Assembly (NCBI RefSeq): GCF_011316935.1
Contig: NZ_WLYS01000003.1
Location: 434,001-498,000, forward strand
DNA from: Sphingobacterium chungjuense
Lineage (GTDB): Bacteria; Bacteroidota; Bacteroidia; Sphingobacteriales; Sphingobacteriaceae
DNA length: 64,000 nt
Reading direction: 5' to 3'
Part shown: positions 45,295 through 53,402 of the stretch, in pieces
Position numbering within the stretch: position 1 is the stretch's first letter
Layout of the letters: every line of letters begins with the position of its first letter
Translations under genes and position numbers: made by a program
The notes under the pieces: generated by a model
The model's input: the letters and a program-made list of their open reading frames with translations, nothing else
Told to the model about the DNA's origin: nothing
The model's database searches: none

Positions 45295-45738
45295 ATGGAA
45301 GTTATATTAAGACAAGATGTTAAACACCTTGGAGAGAAAGACGATGTCGTAGTAGTAAAGCCAGGTTATGGCCGCAACTACCTAATCCCTCAAGGATTTG
45401 CTACGTTGGCAACAACATCAGCAAAAAAAGTATTGGCTGAGAACATTAAACAAGCTCAGTTCAAACAAGAGAAGATTCAGAAAGATGCAGCAGCATTGGC
45501 TACTAAATTAGAAGCAGTGAAATTGACTATCGGAGCTAAAGCTGGCGAAAGCGGCAAAATCTTCGGTAAAGTGAATAGCCTTCAAATTGCTGAAGCGTTG
45601 AAAGCACAAGGTTATGAGGTGGATCGTCGCCGCATTACTTTCGAAGAAGAGCCTAAAAACTTAGGTGAATATGTAGCTAACCTTAACTTGCACAAAGAAG
45701 TGAAGGTACAAGTTCCTTTCGAAGTAGTAGCTGAGTAA
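45295..45738 (+). CDS. rplI: 50S ribosomal protein bL9
   Basis: A 147-residue protein with two globular domains joined by a long helix. The N domain begins MEVILRQDVKHLGEKDDVV with GYGRNYLIPQGFA, which binds 23S rRNA; the connecting helix and C domain (GKIFGKVNSLQIAEALK) follow. It is last in the rpsF operon, 14 bases after rpsR with GAGGG upstream, and is closed by a palindromic terminator. Confidence 0.98.
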   Translation: MEVILRQDVKHLGEKDDVVVVKPGYGRNYLIPQGFATLATTSAKKVLAENIKQAQFKQEKIQKDAAALATKLEAVKLTIGAKAGESGKIFGKVNSLQIAEALKAQGYEVDRRRITFEEEPKNLGEYVANLNLHKEVKVQVPFEVVAE

Positions 45739-45760
45739 GCATTCATACCGAAAAATAATG

Positions 45761-45795
45761 AAAATGGGATATCATATGATATCCCATTTTTTTTT
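45761..45795 (+). terminator. terminator of the rpsF-rpsR-rplI operon
   Basis: A perfect 30-base palindrome (45761-45790; half-site AAAATGGGATATCAT) followed by five more T. Confidence 0.9.
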
Positions 45796-45825
45796 ACATT
45801 TATCCCAAACAACGCCTATCATCGT

Positions 45826-46119
45826 ATGAATATTAAAAGCATTATCTCCGCCATTATACTTGCTGCCGTGATTATCGTGCTCTTCAACAATCATGAAGAA
45901 GCACCTTTTTGGCTTTTTGGCACGATCTACACCTCCAAACTCATCGTGTTAGGTGTATTTTTTCTTCTTGGGCTCATTGCCGGAGGATTTTTATTTCGTC
46001 GACGCAAAAAAGCACCGAAAGAATATACGGCCAGCAATCAATATGATCCCACTGTTTCGGCAGAAAATCCCGACTCTAATCTATCTGAAGAAGACCGCAA
46101 CTACTTGCGAAGAGATTAG
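45826..46119 (+). CDS. small LapA-like membrane protein
   Basis: A 97-residue protein with two transmembrane helices (about 5-21 and 38-57: SIISAIILAAVIIVLF and KLIVLGVFFLLGLIAGGFLF), a basic RRRKK patch, then a polar cytoplasmic tail. This topology matches the LapA/DUF1049 group, which in E. coli helps control lipopolysaccharide synthesis; in this phylum the role is untested. It is a single gene. Confidence 0.7.
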   Translation: MNIKSIISAIILAAVIIVLFNNHEEAPFWLFGTIYTSKLIVLGVFFLLGLIAGGFLFRRRKKAPKEYTASNQYDPTVSAENPDSNLSEEDRNYLRRD

Positions 46120-46140
46120 GAAATCGGTCAATGATAAATA

Positions 46141-46902
46141 CTACGCTTTGGTCAACGCTTCTAAGTGCTGAACCAATGTTTGTGTGCGCTCTTTCGACGT
46201 GTAAATCATATCTTCATTCATACTTTTGATGGCTGGATTCACCCTTTGTACGCTCGATTTTTGTATGATCTTGGCAGAACTATGGATGCTATAAGCGTTC
46301 GTATGGCGCAATATTTCGGCGATATTGTTCTCATCTACACCAGCACCGGGCATAATCTCGATTCGTCCTGCGGCTTGCTCGATCAGCTCTCGCAACATCT
46401 CCTTCCCTGCCAATGCAGTTTCTTGCTGACCGGAAGTCAAAATTCGATCACAACCCAACTCAATAATTTCCTCCAATGCTTTCTTTGGGTCGGCACAAAC
46501 ATCAAATGCACGATGAAAAACCACTTGCATAGGTTTTGCTGCCGCAATGAGTTGAGCCATGCGTGGAATATCCACCTGTCCATCCGCATCTAAAACCCCG
46601 ATCACGACGCCATCGCAACCAGCGGTTTTACAGCATTCGACATCTCGAAGCATTTCTTCAAATTCTACATCTGAATACACAAAATTACCTGATCTTGGTC
46701 TGATCAATACAAAAATACCAATCGACAAATGCTTTCTAGCCAGCTTAATTTGTGCGTAGGAAGGCGTGATACCACCGCTTTCCAAACTTTGACAAAGCTC
46801 TATCCTACTCGCACCACCTTGCTGCGCCGCCACGGCAGAGGTAGGTGAGCTACTGCAAATCTCTAATAGGAAATTTCCTATTTTGTGTTCTGTTCCTTTC
46901 AT
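46141..46902 (-). CDS. cutC: CutC family protein (copper homeostasis)
   Basis: The ATG at 46902 gives 253 residues; a TTG three codons earlier is less likely. The TIM-barrel family pattern is clear: LEICSSSPTSAVAAQQGGASRIELCQSLESGGITPS, split across the start, then VLIRPRSGNFVYSD, DGVVIGVLDADGQVD, VFHRAFDVC and RILTSGQQETALAG. CutC was linked to copper tolerance in E. coli, though direct copper handling is disputed. It lies next to, and divergent from, the metal-efflux cluster. Confidence 0.94.
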   Translation of the reverse strand: MKGTEHKIGNFLLEICSSSPTSAVAAQQGGASRIELCQSLESGGITPSYAQIKLARKHLSIGIFVLIRPRSGNFVYSDVEFEEMLRDVECCKTAGCDGVVIGVLDADGQVDIPRMAQLIAAAKPMQVVFHRAFDVCADPKKALEEIIELGCDRILTSGQQETALAGKEMLRELIEQAAGRIEIMPGAGVDENNIAEILRHTNAYSIHSSAKIIQKSSVQRVNPAIKSMNEDMIYTSKERTQTLVQHLEALTKA

Positions 46903-47037
46903 CGTAGACAAATATAATGAATGGTTGATAAAGACTTCAGCAAGCCATTTTGCACCGTAGCAATCGTATTTCGTCTACAAAATAATTTTTCACACACCTT
47001 TAACAATGCAAACTAGATCGAAAGTAGCAATTATTAT

Positions 47038-47045
47038 TATCTTTG
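47038..47045 (+). promoter_or_regulatory. -7 promoter element just before the metal cluster
   Basis: TATCTTTG matches TAnnTTTG and ends four bases before the ATG pair at 47050/47053, implying a leaderless or near-leaderless mRNA. No clear -33 element. Confidence 0.45.
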
Positions 47046-47049
47046 TGCT

Positions 47050-47364
47050 ATGATGCGTTTGATTACGATGCTACTACTTACCTACCTCATGGCACTTATC
47101 GTCATGCCGTGCAGTGATGCTGTAGCTGTGATGCGTACAAATGATTCATCCGAATCATCACATCAACACACCGAAAACGCAACAGACTTGTGTTCACCTT
47201 TTTGCACCTGTCCTTGTTGTGGTATATCAATTGAGCATCCTCCATATTATAATCTAGAAATATCTACTCCATTATTCTCTTGCTGGCCAATGGAGTCTAT
47301 AACTAAACAATTCGTGATGGCGGATACTTTTTTACCATCTGTCTGGCAACCGCCTCAATATTAA
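47050..47364 (+). CDS. small exported Cys/His protein (DUF6660-like)
   Basis: A 104-residue protein with an N-terminal hydrophobic signal (MMRLITMLLLTYLMALIVMP) and a mature part with clustered ligands: HQH near 39-41, then CSPFCTCPCCG (48-58). Two start codons are adjacent (47050, 47053). Similar short proteins precede CusA-type genes in other Bacteroidota, from memory. The Cys and His pattern suggests periplasmic metal binding or sensing. It is 225 bp upstream of the cusA-like gene with a terminator-like hairpin between. Confidence 0.65.
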   Translation: MMRLITMLLLTYLMALIVMPCSDAVAVMRTNDSSESSHQHTENATDLCSPFCTCPCCGISIEHPPYYNLEISTPLFSCWPMESITKQFVMADTFLPSVWQPPQY

Positions 47365-47439
47365 TTAAGAAATATTTTCTTTTCTAGGGAGTCTGCCCGG
47401 AGGAATATATTATACATACCTAGTAAGCGATTAGCATCG

Positions 47440-47464
47440 CAGGCCTAGCTGTGCCTGTTTTTTT
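47440..47464 (+). terminator. terminator-like hairpin between the small Cys protein and cusA
   Basis: CAGGC (47440-47444) and GCCTG (47453-47457) enclose eight bases and are followed by T7 (47458-47464). The stem is short (5-6 bp). It may limit read-through into the efflux genes or attenuate them. Confidence 0.6.
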
Positions 47465-47589
47465 AATCCAGAACGTTCTTACTTCACATTTCCAATTTTG
47501 AATGAGCCGTATCAAAACGGATGCTGTTCCTAATCGCGAAATGCAGAAGAATCCAACTAATCTATTTCATTCAGAAAAATAGAAAAATC

Positions 47590-50500
47590 GTGTTAGATAG
47601 TATTATAAGATTTAGTATCAAGAATAAGATCATCATCGGAATGATGACCTTAATTCTAATTATTTGGGGTTTGTGGAGTGCTACCAAACTACCAATAGAT
47701 GCCGTACCCGACATTACCAACAATCAGGTACAGATATTTACTTCTTGTCCCACTTTGGCTGGGCAAGAAGTCGAACAATTAGTCACGTTTCCAATAGAAC
47801 AAAGTATTACGAACATCCCTGATATTGAAGAGATTCGTAGTATTTCGCGTTTTGGACTATCGGTAATCACCGTCGTGTTTAAAGAGAGTGTAGATATCTA
47901 CTTTGCTCGCCAGCTGATCAATGAGCGTTTGAGCGAAGCATTAGAGAATATTCCAGCCGGCGTCGGAACGCCCGAAATGGCGCCAGTAAGTACGGGACTT
48001 GGTGAGGTGTATCAATACATCATTCACCCGAAAAAAGGAAGCGAAGACAAGTACACCGCAAAAGACCTGCGTACGATGCAGGACTGGATCGTTGCACGGC
48101 AACTGTATGGCACACCAGGTATTGCCGAAGTGAATAGTTTTGGTGGCGAACTGAAGCAATATGAAGTCGCGGTCAATTCTGAACGTCTTCGGGCGATGGG
48201 CGTCACCATTCCGGAAGTATTTACGGCATTAGAAAATAATAATCAAAATACCGGCGGTGCGTATATCGACAAAAAACCGAACGCTTATTTCATTCGTGGC
48301 ATCGGCTTAGTGACCAGTCTCGAAGATGTGGAAAACATTCCTGTCAAGACAAATGGCGGCGTTCCGATCTTGATTCGAGACGTTGCCGAAGTAGGTTTTG
48401 GAAGTGCCGTTCGCTACGGTGCATTGACTTTTAATGGTGAAGTAGATGCGGTAGGCGGCGTGGTGATGATGCTCAAAGGCGAGAATAGTAATGATGTGGT
48501 TAATCGTGTCAAAGAGAAATTGCCCACGATTCAAAATTCTTTGCCAGAAGATGTGATAATCGAGGCGTACCTCGACCGTACCGACTTAGTAGGCCGTGCG
48601 ATGAAGACCGTGGAAAGCAATCTCATTGAAGGTGCGTTGATCGTCATTTTTGTGCTCGTTATATTTCTGGGTAATCTGCGCGCAGGTCTGATTGTGGCAT
48701 CCGCAATTCCGCTTGCCTTATTATTTGCTCTCGGGATGATGAATGTTTTTGACGTGAGCGCCAATCTTATGAGTCTGGGAGCAATTGATTTTGGACTAAT
48801 CGTAGATGGTGCCGTAATCGTGGTAGAAGCTACCTTGCATCACTTAGGCTTACGAAAAAGCAGCGAAAGACTCACGCAGGCAGAAATGGATGAAGAAGTA
48901 TTTAACTCGGCTGCCAAAATTCGGACACAAGCTGCCTTTGGCGAGATCATTATCTTAATCGTATACATCCCTATCCTCACGCTGGTTGGGGTAGAGGGCA
49001 AAATGTTTACACCTATGGCACAAACAGTGGCTTTCGCCATTTTTGGGGCATTGATCTTGTCACTTACTTATATCCCGATGATGTGTGCTTTATTTCTACC
49101 AAAAGAATGGGATGGCAAGCAGAGTTGGAGTGATCGTATGGTAGAAAGGTTACAGGTGGCTTACACTCCTTTATTACAAAAAGCTATTCGCGTCAAATAT
49201 ATCATCATCACGGGTACGGTAGCATTATTCGCCGTAAGCCTCTTTCTTTTCAGTCGTATGGGTGCCGAATTCATCCCACAATTGCAAGAAGGCGATTTTG
49301 CTTTCCATTGTATTCTGCCGCAAGGAAGTTCGCTGAGCCAAAGTATTGAAACGTCGATGCAAGCTTCGCGGATTATTCGCGAATTTGACGAAGTCGAGAT
49401 GGTCGTTGGTAAAACGGGCGCAGCCGAGGTGCCTACCGATCCAATGCCGCCAGAAGCCACCGATTTGATGGTGGTCTTGAAACCGCAAAAAGAATGGACA
49501 TCTGGCCGATCGTATAATGAATTAGGAGATGCGATCATGGAAAAATTGGAAGTAATACCGGGCGTGTTTTTTGAGAAAAATCAGCCGATACAAATGCGCT
49601 TCAATGAGCTCATGACTGGTATTCGCCAAGACGTAGCCGTCAAGATCTTCGGCGAAGATATGGATAGTCTGGCGACGTATGCGCAACGCGTAAGTCAGGT
49701 AATCCAGTCGGTAAATGGAAGTACAACACCGCAAGTAGAGCAAGTAAGCGGACTCCCTCAAATAAATATCGAATACCATCGAGCGCGAATGGCTAATTAT
49801 GGCCTGACCGTGCGCGATGTTAACGACATAGTCAGTACGGCTTTCGCCGGAAAAAGTGCTGGCGTAGTGTATGAAAATGAACGAAGATTCGACTTGGTCG
49901 TACGGCTAGACCAAGCCAATCGTACCAGTATCGAGGATGTGAGCAACCTGATGATCCCAACAGCGCAAGGGGCGCAGATTCCATTGTCGCAAGTAGCTCA
50001 GGTAACATACAAATTAGGTCCAGCTCAGATTAGCCGCGAAGAAGGTAAGCGTCGTATTGTGATTGGATTCAACGTAGCTGGCCGCGATGTACAAAGCGTC
50101 GTGCGTGAGATTCAAGAAAAATTGTCTGCCGAAGTACCATTACCTACGGGCTACTACTTCACCTACGGTGGACAATTTGAAAACTTGCAAAAGGCGACCG
50201 ATCGATTGATTATTGCCGTACCCGTATCTTTACTTTTAATCTTTATGTTATTGTATTTCACGTTTCATTCGTTCAAGCAAGCAGCGCTCATCTTTACCGC
50301 TATTCCGATGAGTGCGATAGGTGGTATTTTTGCCTTGTTACTACGCGACATGAGCTTCAGCATCAGTGCCAGTATCGGGTTTATCGCCCTTTTTGGCGTA
50401 GCCGTGCTCAACGGAATTGTATTAATCGGCAAATTCAATGAACTGGAAAAAGGAGGCATGAAGGATGTCTTTGAGCGGGTAAAAGAAGGTACAAAAATAC

Positions 50501-51951
50501 GTTTAAGGCCCGTCTTGATGACCGCAGCCGTAGCTTCATTGGGTTTTCTACCGATGGCCATCAGTACCAGCGCTGGAGCTGAAGTACAGAAACCGCTGGC
50601 CACCGTGGTGATTGGTGGTTTGGTGACCGCCACTTTCTTGACCTTATTTGTCCTACCTTTATTGTATATCATTCTATATACCAAGTTTACCTCGAGAAGA
50701 CCAAGAAAAGCTGTGGTAACAACTTTGGTTGGTATTTTAGCACTTCTTTCTTTAACGATTAATCCATTGCAGGCGCAAGAACGGCTTACTATCGACCAGG
50801 CACTTGAGCAAGCTATTTCAGCCAATCTCGGTATACAAGCACGGACGCTGGATATTAGCGCCGCGGAAAGTTTACGCAAAACGGCTGGAGAACTTCCAAA
50901 AGCCAATTTCAATTTCCAATATGGGCAAAATGAGGGATTTGAGCTGAATGATGGTATCATGATTAGTCAAACCATTCCTTTCCCTTCATTATTTGGCGCC
51001 AAGCGCAATGCGGCCGATGCCCGCATAGGCGCTTCGAAGTTGGATCGGGCGATCTCGATTAACGAACTGAAGAAGCAGGTACGAACCTTTTATTATCAAA
51101 TTGCTTTTTATGATCAGAATGCCGCAACTTTAAAATCGTTGGATAGTATTTACCAAGATTTCATCAAGATCGCAGAGCTCCGATACCGTACGGGAGATAC
51201 GCCTAAAGTAGATATCAGCACGGCCGAAACAAAGCGCGGTGAAATCACCGTCATGCTGGTACAAAACGACATTGCACGCAAAAATGCCATGCAAAGTCTG
51301 CGTTTATTGCTGGGCAATCCCGCGGGACTAGCGCTTAGCGCAGAGAGCGAATATACGCCGCTCACCTTACAAAATAGTGCAGATAGCAATTTTGTAGCTA
51401 CGAATCCCGCAATTCAAGCCATCTATCAGCAAGCCAAAATTGCAGAGCAAGACCAGAAGGTAGAAAGAGCCACGGGCTTACCAGATTTTACCCTCGGTTA
51501 CAACAATATTTCGTTGATCGGTAATTTGACAAGAAACGGCGTAGAACAATATTATGGTCGTGGTCAGCGGTTTAGTTTTGTCGATGTCGGCATTACCATT
51601 CCCATTACGTATGGTGCTACGAAGGCGCGTATCAAATCTTTGGACTTTCAAAAGCAAGCCAATATTGCGGCAGCAGAATGGCAAGAAGATCAGCTAAAAA
51701 CAGAGCATGCCAATACGTTGAGAGCGTATGAACAAAGTCTCTATCAGTACCGTTACTTTAGAGACCAAGCATTGCCCAATGCCGAAGAAATCATTTCGGC
51801 GGCGCAATTAAGCTATCGTACTGGCGATATTACGTACATGGAATACCTATTCTCTTTGCAGACGGCCACCGACGTAAAACTCAATTACTTAAAAAGCATA
51901 CAGCAAGTCAACGACGCTGTGATCCAAATTTACTATCTCATCAATAAATAG
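47590..51951 (+). CDS. CusA/CzcA heavy-metal RND permease fused to a TolC-type outer-membrane factor
   Basis: From the GTG at 47590 (typical LDSIIRFSIKNKIIIG start) the product has 1453 residues; an ATG 23 codons earlier is open but adds an atypical extension. Residues 1-1040 form a heavy-metal RND permease with 12 helices and the motif LGAIDFGLIVDGAVIVVE. A hydrophobic segment follows (LVGILALLSLTINPLQAQ), ending in a signal-peptidase-like site near residue 1062. Residues 1063-1453 form an OEP/TolC protein (LTIDQALEQAISANLGIQ). Metal ions, probably Cu/Ag or Zn/Cd/Co, would be exported. The adaptor gene starts eight bases later. Confidence 0.93.
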   Translation: MLDSIIRFSIKNKIIIGMMTLILIIWGLWSATKLPIDAVPDITNNQVQIFTSCPTLAGQEVEQLVTFPIEQSITNIPDIEEIRSISRFGLSVITVVFKESVDIYFARQLINERLSEALENIPAGVGTPEMAPVSTGLGEVYQYIIHPKKGSEDKYTAKDLRTMQDWIVARQLYGTPGIAEVNSFGGELKQYEVAVNSERLRAMGVTIPEVFTALENNNQNTGGAYIDKKPNAYFIRGIGLVTSLEDVENIPVKTNGGVPILIRDVAEVGFGSAVRYGALTFNGEVDAVGGVVMMLKGENSNDVVNRVKEKLPTIQNSLPEDVIIEAYLDRTDLVGRAMKTVESNLIEGALIVIFVLVIFLGNLRAGLIVASAIPLALLFALGMMNVFDVSANLMSLGAIDFGLIVDGAVIVVEATLHHLGLRKSSERLTQAEMDEEVFNSAAKIRTQAAFGEIIILIVYIPILTLVGVEGKMFTPMAQTVAFAIFGALILSLTYIPMMCALFLPKEWDGKQSWSDRMVERLQVAYTPLLQKAIRVKYIIITGTVALFAVSLFLFSRMGAEFIPQLQEGDFAFHCILPQGSSLSQSIETSMQASRIIREFDEVEMVVGKTGAAEVPTDPMPPEATDLMVVLKPQKEWTSGRSYNELGDAIMEKLEVIPGVFFEKNQPIQMRFNELMTGIRQDVAVKIFGEDMDSLATYAQRVSQVIQSVNGSTTPQVEQVSGLPQINIEYHRARMANYGLTVRDVNDIVSTAFAGKSAGVVYENERRFDLVVRLDQANRTSIEDVSNLMIPTAQGAQIPLSQVAQVTYKLGPAQISREEGKRRIVIGFNVAGRDVQSVVREIQEKLSAEVPLPTGYYFTYGGQFENLQKATDRLIIAVPVSLLLIFMLLYFTFHSFKQAALIFTAIPMSAIGGIFALLLRDMSFSISASIGFIALFGVAVLNGIVLIGKFNELEKGGMKDVFERVKEGTKIRLRPVLMTAAVASLGFLPMAISTSAGAEVQKPLATVVIGGLVTATFLTLFVLPLLYIILYTKFTSRRPRKAVVTTLVGILALLSLTINPLQAQERLTIDQALEQAISANLGIQARTLDISAAESLRKTAGELPKANFNFQYGQNEGFELNDGIMISQTIPFPSLFGAKRNAADARIGASKLDRAISINELKKQVRTFYYQIAFYDQNAATLKSLDSIYQDFIKIAELRYRTGDTPKVDISTAETKRGEITVMLVQNDIARKNAMQSLRLLLGNPAGLALSAESEYTPLTLQNSADSNFVATNPAIQAIYQQAKIAEQDQKVERATGLPDFTLGYNNISLIGNLTRNGVEQYYGRGQRFSFVDVGITIPITYGATKARIKSLDFQKQANIAAAEWQEDQLKTEHANTLRAYEQSLYQYRYFRDQALPNAEEIISAAQLSYRTGDITYMEYLFSLQTATDVKLNYLKSIQQVNDAVIQIYYLINK

Positions 51952-51958
51952 TACCACC

Positions 51959-53254
51959 ATGAAACGAAATTTCAACATCATATTGCTTGTATTTACCCTT
52001 ATCTCTACGACGATAAGCTTGAATGCATGCAAATTTGGCGATAAAAATAACGAACAGACTGCTGAAGGTGATGATCATGATGACGATGATCACGACGAAG
52101 AATCTACCTTTGCAGAAATTACGCCCGCACAAATGGAGGCGGTTGGGATCAAATTAGGTTCGCTAGAAACTAAAAACTTGACGGCTAACATCACCGTGAA
52201 TGGATTTTTGCGCGTGCCGAATCAAAATAAAGCCGACATCACGGCATTGTATGGTGGCGTGATCAAAAACTTACGTGTAGAGCTGGGACAGCGCGTGAGC
52301 AAAGGCCAAGTGGTTGCGACGATTGAAAATCCGCAATTCGTACAATTACAAGAGGAATATATCACCACAGCCAGCCGCATTACACAAGCTGAGCAAGAGC
52401 TCACACGCCAGCAAGAACTGAACGAAGGAAATGCCGGAGCATTACGTAATTTGCAAAATGCGAAAGCAGAGCTTACCACGCTACGTACACGACGCGCATC
52501 ATTGCGTCAGCAGATTCTGCTAATGGGTATCAATCCAGATCAAGTGAACGACAGCAATCTGCGCAATATACTGAACGTAACGAGCCCGGTATCCGGTATT
52601 GTCAGTCAAGTATATACAAAAGTGGGCAGCTATGTCGATGTCTCCTCGCCTATTGCGGAGATTATTGACAATAGCCAATTGCACCTCGATCTTCAGATAT
52701 TTGAAAAGGATTTGCCGAAGATCAAAGTAGGACAAGTGGTCGATTTTACTTTAACGAACAATCCTTCGAAAGTGTATCAAGCCAAAGTATTTAACATTGG
52801 TTCGTCTTTCCAGAGCGAAAGCAGAACGATCGCCGTGCATAGTACCATACAAGGCGATAAAACCGGACTCATCGATGGCATGAACATTACAGCGGCATTG
52901 AGTATCGGCGATGTAGCATCCACGGCAGTGCCAGATGCAGCCATCGTCGAAGCGGACGGGAAATTCTACATTTTCATTCAGGTAGATGCTAAAGCCGAAG
53001 AACCACATGTGCATGTAGAAGGCGAAGAACACGATCATGAGGAGGAAGATGATCATGCAGATGAGGCTAATGGCGATCATGAAGGTGCTTTGAGCTTCGA
53101 AAGAATTGAAGTCGCGAAAGATGTTTCGTATATGGGTTATACCGGGATTACACCGGTAAAAGAAATTCCTAAAAACACCAAAATCGTCATTAGTGGTGGA
53201 TTTTTCATTAATGCCAAACTAAATGACGCTGGCGAAGAAGGGCACGCACATTAA
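51959..53254 (+). CDS. heavy-metal RND periplasmic adaptor with His/Asp-rich segments
   Basis: A 431-residue CusB/CzcB-type adaptor. The lipobox ends at Cys24 (ISLNAC). Two acidic His-rich stretches stand out: residues about 39-50 (DDHDDDDHDEE) and about 345-380 (HVHVEGEEHDHEEEDDH), which could bind Zn, Cu or Co. Adaptor domains are visible between: GVIKNLRVELGQRVSKGQVV, a helical hairpin (about 125-185), and TSPVSGIVSQVYTKVGSYVD. It would link the permease part to the TolC part of the preceding fusion protein. It starts eight bases after that gene. Confidence 0.94.
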   Translation: MKRNFNIILLVFTLISTTISLNACKFGDKNNEQTAEGDDHDDDDHDEESTFAEITPAQMEAVGIKLGSLETKNLTANITVNGFLRVPNQNKADITALYGGVIKNLRVELGQRVSKGQVVATIENPQFVQLQEEYITTASRITQAEQELTRQQELNEGNAGALRNLQNAKAELTTLRTRRASLRQQILLMGINPDQVNDSNLRNILNVTSPVSGIVSQVYTKVGSYVDVSSPIAEIIDNSQLHLDLQIFEKDLPKIKVGQVVDFTLTNNPSKVYQAKVFNIGSSFQSESRTIAVHSTIQGDKTGLIDGMNITAALSIGDVASTAVPDAAIVEADGKFYIFIQVDAKAEEPHVHVEGEEHDHEEEDDHADEANGDHEGALSFERIEVAKDVSYMGYTGITPVKEIPKNTKIVISGGFFINAKLNDAGEEGHAH

Positions 53255-53283
53255 GATAAGTTCCATGATGCTGTAAAAACCCA

Positions 53284-53320
53284 ACAGGTGATTACCTCCC
53301 AAAAGTCGGTAGTCACCTGT
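53284..53320 (+). other. stable hairpin in the adaptor-ATPase gap
   Basis: ACAGGTGATTACC (53284-53296) pairs with GGTAGTCACCTGT (53308-53320), 13 pairs with one G-U, 11-base loop. No T-run follows, so it is not a standard terminator. Confidence 0.55.
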
Positions 53321-53402
53321 AAATTACCTTAGCTGCAAAATCTGGATATAAATCATGTTGCTTTCGGTTCAGAAACCGGCGGCAAATTATAAGGAAACTA
53401 TT

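Noticed and set aside
50265..50960. Minus-strand frame of 231 codons opposite the RND fusion gene
   Set aside because: Antisense shadow of a well-supported coding sequence spanning the fusion junction; no family features.
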